The notes beneath the pieces are model-generated. The model saw nothing but the letters and a program-made list of their open reading frames with translations, had not been told where the DNA came from and made no database searches. Source: Pseudomonas violetae (GTDB taxonomy: Bacteria > Pseudomonadota > Gammaproteobacteria > Pseudomonadales > Pseudomonadaceae). From it: a stretch of 64,000 nt of DNA. The position numbers were made by a program, and so were the translations under genes. Below, piece after piece: positions 17,249-26,386 of the stretch (its first letter is position 1; every line of letters starts with the position of its first letter). The stretch covers positions 1 through 64,000 of the forward strand of contig NZ_JAKNRW010000005.1 of assembly GCF_023072615.1 (NCBI RefSeq), given 5' to 3'.

Positions 17249-17788
17249 TCATTTCCATCTGTGCTCAAGCGCGTGAGCCAGCGGGCTAGGCATTTCGCGC
17301 AGGAAATCGAAAAAAGGTCGAACAGCAACTGTTTGATGACTATTTGTAAGGGGTTTTTCAGCCCAAATCACGCCGTATCGGGAGAGGAGTCGAATCATCT
17401 CGCTACGTTGATAGGTGCCTCGCACAACTAACGCGGCGATTTCTCGGAAAGCTCGTTCAACTGCGCCAGGCCATAGCACTGCACCCACGACACTCGGAGT
17501 TGATCCGACTTGATGGATGCGGTGCGCAATTCCCGGTTCAAGTTGTATGGCATCGCCCTCGTGCAGCAATGCAATCCGTTGTCGACCGCTACGGATATCC
17601 AACTCCCCTCTTAGCGCCACTACGAGCTTGGTTTCGTGACTATGCATCAACGGCAGGTTGTGAGCATGCAAGGGCAAGTCGAAGCGCATAGCCGTTCCTG
17701 CTCCACCGACGCTTGCCTCATCCACATCAATCCAAACCAAGTAACCGCCTGGAATCAGCAGTATCGCTTCCGAGTTTTCAACGTTCAT
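17249..17788 (-). CDS. Cupin-domain protein
   Basis: A protein of 179 residues with a double-stranded beta-helix: the metal-binding motif appears as LPLHAHNLPLMHSHETKLVVALRGELDIRSG, and the second part as GDAIQLEPGIAHRIH (near residue 95). No helix-turn-helix is obvious, although a C-terminal helical half (residues 115-179) resembles the shortened partner of AraC-type cupin regulators. ATG 17788 follows GAGAG; a longer frame to 17833 is unsupported. It is divergent from the cyanase gene and may sense or process a related compound. Regulator or enzyme cannot be decided. Confidence 0.7.
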   Translation of the reverse strand: MNVENSEAILLIPGGYLVWIDVDEASVGGAGTAMRFDLPLHAHNLPLMHSHETKLVVALRGELDIRSGRQRIALLHEGDAIQLEPGIAHRIHQVGSTPSVVGAVLWPGAVERAFREIAALVVRGTYQRSEMIRLLSRYGVIWAEKPLTNSHQTVAVRPFFDFLREMPSPLAHALEHRWK

Positions 17789-17939
17789 GAGCACTCTCGA
17801 TTCAAACCTATAGGCAGAGCTTATGCGAAGCATTGTTTATCGGTCTTGGACGCTATCGAGCAAACGGCAGAACATGGCTTCACACCAAGCAGCACTCATC
17901 AAGCAACACTAACCCAAGCATTCAGATAGGAGAAACACC

Positions 17940-18407
17940 ATGCAACAGTCTCACGCTTACAACGACACCAGCCTAGAACTGACCGCTAAAATTCTGGACG
18001 CCAAAGCCCGCAAAAACCTGTCTTTCGAAGACATGGCAGAAGGCACTGGCCTCGGTCTGGCCTACGTGACCGCTGCCCTGCTCGGCCAGCACCCACTTCC
18101 AGAAACTGCCGCGAAAGTGATCGGTAAAAAACTGGACCTGGACGCCGACTCGGTAGCGCGCCTGCAAATCATCCCGCTGCGTGGCAGCCTTTCCGGTGTC
18201 CCTACGGATCCTACCATCTACCGCTTCTACGAAATGATCCAAATCTACGGCACCACTTTGAAAGCCTTGGTTCACGAACAGTTCGGCGACGGCATCATCA
18301 GCGCGATTAACTTTAAGCTCGATATGAAAAAAGTTGAAGATCCTGAAGGCGGCCACCGCGCAGTGATCACCCTCGACGGGAAGTTCCTGCCACTGCGTCC
18401 TTTCTAA
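17940..18407 (+). CDS. cynS: Cyanate hydratase (cyanase)
   Basis: Converts cyanate and bicarbonate to ammonia and two CO2; active as a decamer in the cytoplasm. The 155 residues match the family length (156 in E. coli). The N-terminal helical domain covers residues 12-80. The catalytic residues align as Arg95 and Glu98 (in [13 protein letters not shown]) and Ser121 (in [10 protein letters not shown]). AGGAG lies 7-8 bases before ATG 17940. Downstream are a small periplasmic protein and a carbonic anhydrase, which recycles the CO2 to bicarbonate, as cynT does in E. coli. A CynR-like regulator lies 9 kb away in the same window. Confidence 0.97.
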   Translation: MQQSHAYNDTSLELTAKILDAKARKNLSFEDMAEGTGLGLAYVTAALLGQHPLPETAAKVIGKKLDLDADSVARLQIIPLRGSLSGVPTDPTIYRFYEMIQIYGTTLKALVHEQFGDGIISAINFKLDMKKVEDPEGGHRAVITLDGKFLPLRPF

Positions 18408-18508
18408 GAAGGCGACTGGAAATGTAATTCGGCCCGCACTCGTAGCGGGCCTGCTTCAACACATTTACCCACTTCACCGACTCACCAAATCTAAATGGAG
18501 GATTCGTC

Positions 18509-18757
18509 ATGAAAAAATTTCTGTTTCTCGCCCTGTCCCTGACAGCTTCGTTGTCAGCCTATGCACAGGAAGCTTCGGTTGCGCCAAAAGCTACTCCGTA
18601 TGTCTATGGCATGCACTTGGATATTGCCAAGGTCATCAACATTACTGAAGCAGCAGACGTCTGCGGTCCAGTGCCAGTGCAAATGACCTACAAAGATTCG
18701 CACAGTGACACTCGTATCCTTGAATACAGCGTGATAGGTCGCGGCTGTACCAACTGA
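18509..18757 (+). CDS. DUF2790 small periplasmic protein
   Basis: An 82-residue secreted protein of the Pseudomonas DUF2790 family. Signal peptide at residues 1-20 ([20 protein letters not shown]), then the [18 protein letters not shown] motif and two conserved cysteines (ADVCGPV and GRGCTN) that may form a disulfide. Function unknown; family members are often induced by metal or oxidative stress. GGAGG precedes the ATG at 18509. It lies 101 bp after cynS and 38 bp before the carbonic anhydrase gene, so it is probably in the same transcription unit. Confidence 0.88.
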   Translation: MKKFLFLALSLTASLSAYAQEASVAPKATPYVYGMHLDIAKVINITEAADVCGPVPVQMTYKDSHSDTRILEYSVIGRGCTN

Positions 18758-18795
18758 ATGTTCCCCAACTTAACTACCTGCTAAAGGCCAATCCC

Positions 18796-19458
18796 ATGAA
18801 AGCGCTCATTGAAGGTTTTTTGAAGTTTCAGAAAGAAGCATTTCCACAAAGGACGGACCTATTCAAACACCTGGCCACCACGCAGCATCCAGGCACGTTG
18901 TTCATCACGTGTTCCGATAGCCGCGTAGTACCAGAACTGTTGACGCAACAAGAGCCTGGTGAACTGTTCGTGATCCGGAACGCGGGCAATATCGTGCCGT
19001 CGTACAGCCCCCATCCAGGCGGTGTGTCCGCGACGGTCGAATACGCCGTGGCGGTGCTCGGGGTGACCGATATCGTGATCTGCGGCCATTCGGATTGCGG
19101 TGCAATGACGGCTGTTGCCAAGTGCAAATGCATGGACCATCTCCCTGCTGTCGCCGGGTGGTTGCAACATGCTGAATCCGCGAAGGTCATCAACGAGTCT
19201 CGCCATCACATCGATGACGCGGCAAAAGTAATCTCGATGGTTCGAGAAAACGTGATTGCCCAACTGGCCAATATCCAGACTCACCCAAGCGTGCGCATTG
19301 CTCAGGAAAAAGGCTTGTTGAATTTGCATGGATGGGTTTACGACATCGAAACCGGATCGGTTGACGCCCTTGACTCTGATAATCGCAGCTTCAAATCGTT
19401 GGCACAGCACCCTGATACCTGCGCTGTACACGTTCGTGTAGAAAAAGCCGCAGCCTAA
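18796..19458 (+). CDS. cynT: Beta-class carbonic anhydrase
   Basis: Interconverts CO2 and bicarbonate. The zinc ligands are Cys39 (in [11 protein letters not shown]), His98 and Cys101 (in GHSDCGAM), and the Asp41-Arg43 dyad is present. The 220 residues fit the family. The position behind cyanase suggests that it resupplies the bicarbonate that cyanase consumes and prevents CO2 loss. The symbol cynT is by context; can would fit equally well. Confidence 0.93.
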   Translation: MKALIEGFLKFQKEAFPQRTDLFKHLATTQHPGTLFITCSDSRVVPELLTQQEPGELFVIRNAGNIVPSYSPHPGGVSATVEYAVAVLGVTDIVICGHSDCGAMTAVAKCKCMDHLPAVAGWLQHAESAKVINESRHHIDDAAKVISMVRENVIAQLANIQTHPSVRIAQEKGLLNLHGWVYDIETGSVDALDSDNRSFKSLAQHPDTCAVHVRVEKAAA

Positions 19459-19483
19459 ATTGTCTAAACGAGGAGGACTCTTC

Positions 19484-19747
19484 ATGCCTGAAATCATTAT
19501 GTACACAACCAGCACCTGCCCTTACTGCCGTGGTGCTAAGCAGCTGCTTAACTCTAAAGGTATTTCTTATACCGAAATCGACGTGCAGTCAGGTGATCAG
19601 AAGGTCGAAATGATAAACCGCAGCGGCCGTCGCACGGTTCCGCAAATTTTCATCGGCGACTGGCATGTGGGTGGATTTGATGACCTCGCTCAACTCGACC
19701 GTGAAGGCGGTTTGGCTCAAGCGCTCAACCCGCGTCTCGCGGGATGA
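19484..19747 (+). CDS. grxC: Glutaredoxin 3
   Basis: An 87-residue monocluster-free dithiol glutaredoxin with the active site CPYC (Cys12 and Cys15), the cis-proline in RTVPQIFIG near 58-66 and GGFDDLAQLDREG as the glutathione-binding end. GAGGAGG lies about 7 bases before ATG 19484. It is 25 bp behind the carbonic anhydrase gene. Cyanate carbamoylates thiols, so a thiol-reducing protein in the operon makes sense as repair; this is inference. Confidence 0.93.
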   Translation: MPEIIMYTTSTCPYCRGAKQLLNSKGISYTEIDVQSGDQKVEMINRSGRRTVPQIFIGDWHVGGFDDLAQLDREGGLAQALNPRLAG

Positions 19748-19768
19748 GCGATAGAGAAGGCATTCATG

Positions 19769-21841
19769 TTACAGATCCAAAACCAGGGGGGCGTCGCCCT
19801 CCTTGCTTTGCGCTGGCACTGCGCAGCAAATCAAGACCTCTCCCTGAGCCGGCATTTCAGCGGGCAAGTTCAAATAGTGCACCTCCCCACTGATCAGCTT
19901 TGTACGACAAGTCCCACACGACCCGCCGCGGCAACTGAAGTCCGGATTCAGACCACGACTTTCAGCCAGCTCCAACAAGCTGCCGTTTCCTGGCTCCCAA
20001 CGCGCCTCTTTCGCAGACGTCGCGAACAGTACTTTAACCGGGTTACCGGCTGGCGGAACTTGCTCTACCGCCGGGGTCAACTGATCACGTAACCTAACCA
20101 GAGTGGAAGGCCCAAAGGTTTCAGCGTGAATGCGATCATCGCCGATGCGTAGTTCACGTAGCCCATCGTATAGAGCCTGGGTGAACGCGCCGGGGCCGCA
20201 CAAGTAAAAGTCATAATCATCCAGCGGCAACAGCGCCTTGAGTAAAGCGACATCCACGCGTCCAGCCAATTCGAAGTCTTCGCCCTCGCGAGCGTGCTGC
20301 TCCGGCTGACTCAGAAGTCGCAATGCACGAATCTTGTCTTTCGCACGTGTTGCCAGCTCAAACAGCTCGTCCCGAAATGCCAGCTCCGCCAGATTACGTG
20401 CGCTCTGAATAAACCAGGTCGGCCGAGTGCGACGAATTCGCTCTCCTTCGTAGATCACTTCACGTAGCATCGACAGCAGCGGCGTAACCCCGACACCAGC
20501 GGCCAATAGAACCAATGGCCGATGCTCATCCGTTCTCACTGTAAATCGTCCCTGGGGGGCACGGGCTTCGATCAGGTCCCCCACCCGAATCTGGTCGTGC
20601 AAGTGCGACGAAATCAACCCATCGCGCTTGACGCTGATACGGAAGAAGTTGTCAGAAGGTGCGCTCGAAACACTGTAAGTTCTGACAAGGTGAGGCTGCC
20701 CTTCAACCAGGCTAAACCGTACCGGTAAATGCTGGCCCGCCTCGAAACGCGGCAACCCCGCGCCATCGTCAGGTTCCAGATAAAAAGAGCTAATGGTGCT
20801 GCTCTCTTCGACGATTCGGGTGACGCGCAGATGCCGCCATTGGTCGCGCAGGGCATCGGCCTGTAAACGACCTTCAGCTTTTTCCCAGCTGCCGGTCATC
20901 ATACTGTTCGGCGAAAAACTCTCGAATACCCAGCGCAGCGACAACACGGCTCGCCTTAGGACGACATGCTCCACCGTCAAGGTCCAGAGTCTTTCGGCCC
21001 CTTGGAATGCAGCGATCTGCGGCCCCTCAAGAATAAGCTCCGTGCGCCCGGCCACTTGGAGCACATCACCTGACGAGAAATCGACAAAAACTAAACCGGC
21101 TTTAGGGGTGAGCAACAGGTTGCCCAATGTATTGAAATGCAGATTGCCGGCGAAATCGGGGATCGTCAGCACGTTGCCTTCGACCCTGACAAAACCTGGA
21201 TTACCGCCGCGGTGCGAAACGTCAACCGAGCGTCTGGATGGGTCTCCTTCGAGGTCGACGTAGCTGGCGAGGAAGAACGTGTCGGCCTGGCGAATCATCT
21301 CTGTAGCCGCCTCATCCAATTCGTGCAGGCGTTTTGCTGCAACATTGGATGAAGAGCGCCCAACGCTCACGGGCTCGACACTTCGCAATTGGATGTACTG
21401 AGGACAGTTGCCGAAAGCGTGCACGACAGAAACGGCAACACCGTCAGAGGAGACGGTGTTGATATTGCCGTTCATTCGATTGCGCCTTCGGGTTTTCAAG
21501 TCGATGCCAAGTAGCCCGACTGCGGCGCCCATTCCCAAAGCGGGCTTGACTGGATCGCCGTCAGCGGGGAGGCGGTCGAGTTGCAAGCTACGTGGGTCGG
21601 GTGAGTGAACAAACCCTGGAGGGCCCTCGATCAACGTCGCCCATGGGATGCCATTTTGGTCGACCGCACCCACCACTAGATAAGGCAGTTGGCTGTAGAA
21701 CGAACGATGCTGATCCGGCATGTAGTCGCGAACAACCTTTCGCCCGAAGTGCTCCATCTGCTGCGCCACGCCGACACTTTCTTGCAACTGTCGCTCACCA
21801 GCGTGCCAGGGTGAAGACCCTTGCTCATCGGATTTATCCAT
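19769..21841 (-). CDS. PNPOx-like/flavodoxin reductase/2Fe-2S ferredoxin fusion oxidoreductase
   Basis: A 690-residue cytoplasmic fusion with three parts. Residues about 35-335 are pyridoxamine-phosphate-oxidase-like flavin-binding barrels (ADTFFLASYVDLEGDPSRR SVDVSHRGG region near 190-215). Residues about 335-590 are a ferredoxin reductase with the FAD motif RTYSVSSAP and the NAD motif LLAAGVGVTPLLSML. The last 90 residues are a plant-type [2Fe-2S] ferredoxin with CRGGSCGTC and a distal cysteine in LICC. ATG 21841 follows AGAGG; GTG two codons upstream is possible. It ends 21 bp from the convergent glutaredoxin gene. Such fusions pass electrons from NAD(P)H to an unknown acceptor and may reduce nitro, quinone or other electrophiles. 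Confidence 0.85.
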   Translation of the reverse strand: MDKSDEQGSSPWHAGERQLQESVGVAQQMEHFGRKVVRDYMPDQHRSFYSQLPYLVVGAVDQNGIPWATLIEGPPGFVHSPDPRSLQLDRLPADGDPVKPALGMGAAVGLLGIDLKTRRRNRMNGNINTVSSDGVAVSVVHAFGNCPQYIQLRSVEPVSVGRSSSNVAAKRLHELDEAATEMIRQADTFFLASYVDLEGDPSRRSVDVSHRGGNPGFVRVEGNVLTIPDFAGNLHFNTLGNLLLTPKAGLVFVDFSSGDVLQVAGRTELILEGPQIAAFQGAERLWTLTVEHVVLRRAVLSLRWVFESFSPNSMMTGSWEKAEGRLQADALRDQWRHLRVTRIVEESSTISSFYLEPDDGAGLPRFEAGQHLPVRFSLVEGQPHLVRTYSVSSAPSDNFFRISVKRDGLISSHLHDQIRVGDLIEARAPQGRFTVRTDEHRPLVLLAAGVGVTPLLSMLREVIYEGERIRRTRPTWFIQSARNLAELAFRDELFELATRAKDKIRALRLLSQPEQHAREGEDFELAGRVDVALLKALLPLDDYDFYLCGPGAFTQALYDGLRELRIGDDRIHAETFGPSTLVRLRDQLTPAVEQVPPAGNPVKVLFATSAKEARWEPGNGSLLELAESRGLNPDFSCRGGSCGTCRTKLISGEVHYLNLPAEMPAQGEVLICCAVPAQSKEGDAPLVLDL

Positions 21842-22043
21842 GATCACCTCTACATATTCGTAAACAGGTGCAATTCACTCGCCGCACAGCGTCCACTGAT
21901 GGCTTCACCGGCGAGGTGCTCACTACGCACCCACTGATACCATCAATACAACGTCTTGCAGGCCGGAGCGCTACACGTATCTGCGAGACACAACGGCGTC
22001 CCGCACGCCTTTACTTCATTTACTTCAGTCGCAGCGACGGTCC

Positions 22044-22613
22044 TTACGACAACCTGTAGAGCTTTTTCCTGTCTTCATCGGTTTGTCCTGATGGACGAAT
22101 CTCCTCTCCTTTAGCGTAGGTCCGGATCACCGCTGGCCGCGCAGTGATTTTCGCTAGCCATGCGGCAATGTGCGGATAGATTTCCAATTTCGTTCCTTGC
22201 TTCTCGTGTTGCAGCAACCATGGGTAAATTGCCATGTCAGCGATCGAATATTCACCCGCAATGAACGGGTGATGGCTCAACTGCGGCTCCATCAATCTAT
22301 AAAGTCGCTCGGTCTCCTTACTGAATCGCTCTACAGCAAGCGGCACATGCTCGGACGCGTAGTTTAAGAAAAACACTGCTTGCCCCAGTATCGGGCCGAG
22401 ACTGGCAGCCTGCCAGAATAACCACTGTAGAACCGACGCCGCCCCTTTCGAGTCTTTCGGAAAAAACTGACCTCGACGTTTAGCCAAGCACAGTAAAATT
22501 GCGCCCGATTCAAAAATCTTATCGGCTGCCGAGTCAACCGCATTTAGCTCCCATTTCCCACCGGAGAAATAGTCGTTCTGAATATCAACGACGATGAGTG
22601 CTGTGTCATTCAT
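22044..22613 (-). CDS. Chimeric ORF: isochorismatase-like N-terminus fused to glutathione S-transferase C-terminus
   Basis: A 189-codon frame built from two unrelated families. Residues 1-33 (ALIVVDIQNDYFSGGKWEL) are the beginning of a cysteine hydrolase of the isochorismatase family, with its own AAGG ribosome-binding site before ATG. From residue about 34 the protein is a nu-class GST (YghU/YfcG type): FESGAILLCLAKRRGQFFPK, then LQWLFWQAASLGPILGQ, HPFIAGEYSIADMAIYPWL. The GST thioredoxin-fold start with its glutathione-binding Thr/Asn is missing and so is the hydrolase catalytic lysine and cysteine. The join keeps the frame, which points to a deletion between two neighbouring genes. The product is probably inactive in either function, although the C-terminal helical domain could still fold. 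Confidence 0.85.
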   Translation of the reverse strand: MNDTALIVVDIQNDYFSGGKWELNAVDSAADKIFESGAILLCLAKRRGQFFPKDSKGAASVLQWLFWQAASLGPILGQAVFFLNYASEHVPLAVERFSKETERLYRLMEPQLSHHPFIAGEYSIADMAIYPWLLQHEKQGTKLEIYPHIAAWLAKITARPAVIRTYAKGEEIRPSGQTDEDRKKLYRLS

Positions 22614-22655
22614 ACAACTACCTTAAGAAAGTCTATTGATAATATTTAGTGGGAG

Positions 22656-23279
22656 CTAGGCCACTTGCGGCGTGTCATACCAGTCACGATGAGGTGTAGC
22701 GAAGCGCATTTTTTGGCGGATGTAAGTCGCGTTTTCAGAACTGGTCAGTTTTTTCAAAAGCAAAAAAGCGACTTCTGTGGCCGTGCCTGGACCGCTGGAA
22801 GTAATAATGTTGTCGTGAACAACGACTGGTCGGTCTACGAACAGAGCCCCGGTTTCCACTAACTGGTTTTTCCGCTTTCCGCCTTCCTGGTGATAGGTCG
22901 TCGCGTTCTTGCCACGCAACACGCCCGCAACACCCAAGCACACCGACGACACACAAACGCTGGCGACGGGTTTGCCGGCATCAACAAAGTGGCGAATGGT
23001 TTCAAGAAAAGGCTCACTCAGAGCTTCCTCATAGAATCCTGCCGGTTCGAAACCACCCGGCAATGCCAGAGCATCAAAGCTACTTACGTCCAAATCACGA
23101 AGCAGAAAACTTGGATTAAGCGTGAGACTAAATGTGGTGACGATTTTTCTGCGAAGGCCTGCATTCACTAACTCAATAGGACAATCACCTAGTAAATCGG
23201 CCCAGCCGAGCACGTCGGTGAAAGCCGCCATTTCCATGGGTTCGACACCATTGGCTAACAGCATGAGTACTCGTTTCAT
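22656..23279 (-). CDS. DJ-1/PfpI family protein
   Basis: A 207-residue protein of the DJ-1 subgroup. The conserved glutamate is Glu13 (ANGVEPME), the nucleophilic elbow cysteine is Cys109 (PVASVCVSSVCLGVAGVL), and TSSGPGTATEVAFLLLKKL near the end is typical of DJ-1. Members act as glyoxalase III-type or deglycase-like proteins or as oxidative-stress chaperones. The ATG at 23279 follows GGAG; the longer frame to 23372 lacks a site. The gene is between the GST chimera and a secreted hydrolase, in keeping with an electrophile-stress theme. Confidence 0.88.
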   Translation of the reverse strand: MKRVLMLLANGVEPMEMAAFTDVLGWADLLGDCPIELVNAGLRRKIVTTFSLTLNPSFLLRDLDVSSFDALALPGGFEPAGFYEEALSEPFLETIRHFVDAGKPVASVCVSSVCLGVAGVLRGKNATTYHQEGGKRKNQLVETGALFVDRPVVVHDNIITSSGPGTATEVAFLLLKKLTSSENATYIRQKMRFATPHRDWYDTPQVA

Positions 23280-23542
23280 AGGTGTCTCCGCAATCAGGTG
23301 TTTAATAAAGTGCTCAAAACGCATGCTCCGCCTTAATCGCTTTGATGAGAACGAACACAAAACACAATCCAATGTTTCGCCCGCTGAAATGCTGGAGGAC
23401 CTTTGTATCGGTTTGTAGCAAACGCGGCGTCAGAAACGTTCCAATGCGTAGCACTAGATACCGGGACACATACGGGACACACCTAACGGTTTAAATAGGC
23501 CTGTCGCTCCACAACCCATCTCCCGCATGCACAGGAACACAG

Positions 23543-24319
23543 ATGAGAAAGATATTTGCAGGTCTGGCCTTAGCGGCCGCGATGGTTACAGCCACCGCAG
23601 CGATGGCTGCGCCGGTCAAACCGACTGTCGTATTGGTTCACGGCGCTTTCGCCGATTCCAGCAGTTGGAATGGTGTCGTCAAAATATTGGAAAAAGACGG
23701 TTACCCAGTGATCGCAGCCTCGAACCCTTTGCGCTCACTCAAAGGTGACGCGCAATCAGTGGCAGACGTTCTCGGCAGCATCAACACGCCGGTCGTGCTG
23801 GTCGGACATTCCTATGGTGGCCCGGTCATCAGCGAAGCGGCCTACGGCAACACCAATGTCAAAGCGCTAGTATTCGTCGCAGCCATTGCACCCGAAGCAG
23901 GTGAATCCACCGCAGAGTTATCTGGCCGTTTTCCGGGTGGTACGCTGGGCCCTACCCTCGCTCCTCCAGTAGCCTTGGCTGACGGAGGTAAGGATCTGTA
24001 TATCCAGCAAGGCAAATTCCACGACCAGTTCGCAGCCGACGTTTCCAATGCAGACGCCCAATTGATGGCTGCGACTCAACGCCCCGTTACCGTTGCTGCG
24101 CTGAATGAACCATCGACCGAACCGGCTTGGAAAACCATTCCTTCCTGGTTTGTCTACGGCGACGCTGATAAAAACATCCCAGCACAAGCGCAGGCCTTTA
24201 TGGCTGAGCGGGCACACTCCAAGCAGACAGTCGTGGTCAAAGGCGCGTCGCACGTTGTGATGGTGTCCAATCCGAAAGTCGTCGCCAGCCTGATCGAAAA
24301 GGCAGCGAACGCCAAATGA
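23543..24319 (+). CDS. Secreted alpha/beta hydrolase (copy A)
   Basis: A 258-residue hydrolase exported by a signal peptide (residues 1-22, ending AMAA). The VLVHGAFADSSSW oxyanion-hole region is at 30-42, the nucleophile is Ser90 in GHSYGG, the likely acid is Asp209 in YGDADKNIP and the base is His237 in GASHVVM. It belongs to the small AB_hydrolase_6 group (esterase/EstC-like). A second gene of equal length at 41798-42574 differs at about 22 of 258 residues. The acid assignment is helped by the copy: Asp207 is replaced there by Thr, Asp209 is kept. The start has AGGAACAC before ATG. Substrate unknown. Confidence 0.92.
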   Translation: MRKIFAGLALAAAMVTATAAMAAPVKPTVVLVHGAFADSSSWNGVVKILEKDGYPVIAASNPLRSLKGDAQSVADVLGSINTPVVLVGHSYGGPVISEAAYGNTNVKALVFVAAIAPEAGESTAELSGRFPGGTLGPTLAPPVALADGGKDLYIQQGKFHDQFAADVSNADAQLMAATQRPVTVAALNEPSTEPAWKTIPSWFVYGDADKNIPAQAQAFMAERAHSKQTVVVKGASHVVMVSNPKVVASLIEKAANAK

Positions 24320-24326
24320 AGCTAGT

Positions 24327-24353
24327 CGGCGATCTCAGTCCGGGATCGCCGAA
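24327..24353. terminator. Hairpin between convergent hydrolase and LysR genes
   Basis: TCGGCGATC and GATCGCCGA pair around a short loop. It lies between two convergent genes and may terminate both; no long T-run follows. Confidence 0.6.
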
Positions 24354-24356
24354 CAC

Positions 24357-25268
24357 TCAATGAGCATCCGGCAACATTGCCGGATGTTCGCGCAGGCCCT
24401 CGACAATGTGGTCGACAAAACTGCGCACTCTCATTGAAGCTCTACGCCCTTCTCGGTAAACGACATGAACTGGAAGCGCTGGCAATTCGAAAGGTTGCAA
24501 CACCCTGCGTAACCGACCGCCATTTAAATAATCGTAGACGGGATAACTGAGGCAGCGCGTAAGTCCCGCGCCATGAGCCGCCGCATCGATGGCAGCTTGA
24601 ACGGTGGTGCAGTTGAGGCGTGATCGGGCCTTAATGATGGATTGATCGCCTTGGTTGGAAAAATCCCAGTTGATCCTCTCCCGATAAGCTTGAATGCCAA
24701 TCAGCCGGTGACCTTTGAGATCCTCCGGCTCGGCGGGCACACCATGAGCTTCGAGATATGTGGGGCTGGCGCACACGATCGTACGAACGTAGCCAACCGG
24801 CCTTGCTATCAACGAGGAACTGGGCAAACTTCCGACCAGCACGGCCACGTCAAGCCCCTCCTCGTTCATGTTCGGAAAACGATCATGATAATGAGCGAAT
24901 ACTGTGACTTCGGGATAAAACTCCATGTAATTCGCAAGCAAAGGCGTCATTACATAGCGGCTGAAAAGGAGTGGAAGCAATACAGTCAGATTACCCTGAG
25001 CCTGAACATGAAGGCCTTTAGCTGATGCTTCTGCGTCTTCGATTTCTTTGAGGATGCGGGAGCAATCAGCCATAAATGCAGCACCCGACTCAGTCAACGA
25101 CACTCCACGAGTGCTCCGTTGCAATAACGGCACCCCGAGACGCGTCTCCAACCGAGCAATCGCGCGAACGACTGTCGGGCCAGAAACGTTCAGGCGGCGC
25201 GCTGCCGCCGCTAGGCTTGGCCGCTCTGATAGCGCTTCAAACATGAGCATTTCATGAAAGCGGTCCAT
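24357..25268 (-). CDS. LysR-family transcriptional regulator
   Basis: A 303-residue regulator with SLAAAARRLNVSGPTVVRAIARLETRLGVPLLQRSTRGVSLTE as helix-turn-helix (residues 17-60) and a CrgA-type substrate domain. Its ATG at 25268 overlaps the stop of the next LysR gene (TGATG), so the two are translationally coupled. It is convergent with the secreted hydrolase gene; targets are not obvious. Confidence 0.9.
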   Translation of the reverse strand: MDRFHEMLMFEALSERPSLAAAARRLNVSGPTVVRAIARLETRLGVPLLQRSTRGVSLTESGAAFMADCSRILKEIEDAEASAKGLHVQAQGNLTVLLPLLFSRYVMTPLLANYMEFYPEVTVFAHYHDRFPNMNEEGLDVAVLVGSLPSSSLIARPVGYVRTIVCASPTYLEAHGVPAEPEDLKGHRLIGIQAYRERINWDFSNQGDQSIIKARSRLNCTTVQAAIDAAAHGAGLTRCLSYPVYDYLNGGRLRRVLQPFELPALPVHVVYREGRRASMRVRSFVDHIVEGLREHPAMLPDAH

Positions 25269-26188
25269 CACAGCATACTTTTCATAGTAGGTCGAAGCGC
25301 CGTATCACATCCCAGACGTTCCGTGAGGAAATCCACGAACGTACGTATCTTCGCTGGTACGCGGTTACTCTTGAGGTAAACGACCTGGATGGGCAAAGCG
25401 GGCGGTTCAAAATCTTGGAGTACCACTTCCAGTTCACCGGCGGCTACTTGACTAGCCACCTGGTAGGACAAGACGCGTGTCACACCCCAGCCCAGACAAG
25501 CAATATTGATGGCAGCTTGATTTGCGGTAACGACTAGCCGCGGATCGAAACGAAAGCTAAGTGCATTTCCTTCATTCTCAAATTGCCAATCGCTCAACAA
25601 ATGGCTCGCGGAAGACATAACGATTTTGGCGGAACCTAATTCTCCAGGATGGCGGGGCCTGCCGAATTCCTCGAAATACTTGGGGGCGCCACAAATTACC
25701 TGGCGTACCTCGCCAACTTTTATACCGTGCTGATTATTCTCGTGCAAATGGCCAATACGGATCGCCACATCGATACCTTCATCAATCATGCTTGTCACGC
25801 GGTCAACCAGTAACGCGTTGAGATGTACAGAAGGAAATTGATCCAGGTACTCAGCCAGCAAAGGCGCAATGTACAACTCACCGAAAAGCACGGGAGCTGT
25901 CACCGTCAGGTGCCCACACGGAATTGAGTAGCTGCCAGCAGCAGCTTCCTCCGCTTCATTGACCTCACCGAGTATTCGCCGGCAATCATCCAGGTACCGT
26001 TGCCCTGCCTCAGTCAAGTGCAAGCTACGAGTTGTGCGCGAGAGCAACTGGGTGCCGATGCGTTCCTCCATAGCGGCAATGGCGCGGGTAACGCTGGGAG
26101 GGGAAATATTCAAACGACGGGCGGCGGCCGCAAAACCTTCTTCTTCGGCCACCGTCATGAATATCTGCATTTCCTGAAAGCGATCCAT
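25268..26188 (-). CDS. LysR-family transcriptional regulator
   Basis: A 306-residue paralogue of the following gene, with FAAAARRLNISPPSVTRAIAAMEERIGTQLLSRTTRSLHLTEAG (residues 16-60) and a C-terminal effector domain. The two share the opening MDRF-E-M, the motif around Pro-Val-Val-Tyr near the C-terminus and gene order, so the pair arose by tandem duplication. ATG 26188 was chosen because it starts the standard MDRFQEMQIF opening; an upstream extension to 26254 is unsupported. Confidence 0.9.
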   Translation of the reverse strand: MDRFQEMQIFMTVAEEEGFAAAARRLNISPPSVTRAIAAMEERIGTQLLSRTTRSLHLTEAGQRYLDDCRRILGEVNEAEEAAAGSYSIPCGHLTVTAPVLFGELYIAPLLAEYLDQFPSVHLNALLVDRVTSMIDEGIDVAIRIGHLHENNQHGIKVGEVRQVICGAPKYFEEFGRPRHPGELGSAKIVMSSASHLLSDWQFENEGNALSFRFDPRLVVTANQAAINIACLGWGVTRVLSYQVASQVAAGELEVVLQDFEPPALPIQVVYLKSNRVPAKIRTFVDFLTERLGCDTALRPTMKSML

Positions 26189-26348
26189 AGGCGACTCTGC
26201 CGTGATGTAGGGACAGCAAGATCTGATCGCGAGAGCGAGCAGACATAAATGCAAAAAAGCGTCGCCTGGAGCGACTGGTGCAAACCCTATCCAGATGACT
26301 GGTGCAACAGGCGAAAATTCGAAGAGATCGTAGTTAAATAAGCGAAGA

Positions 26349-26373
26349 CTACCCGGGATTTTCCCCGGGTAGC
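26349..26373 (-). terminator. Hairpin downstream of GST gene
   Basis: CTACCCGGG and CCCGGGTAG form a 9-bp stem with a short loop, 14 bp beyond the end of the minus-strand GST gene. A T-rich stretch follows on the minus strand only weakly. Confidence 0.6.
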
Positions 26374-26386
26374 TCCGCCCGTTGGA

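Noticed and set aside
22985..23060. tRNA-like GGTTCGAAACC stretch
   Set aside because: It lies within the DJ-1 gene and has no cloverleaf around it.
23443..23490. GGGACACA repeats before hydrolase copy A
   Set aside because: Two short direct repeats only, with no wider structure; could be chance or part of a promoter.
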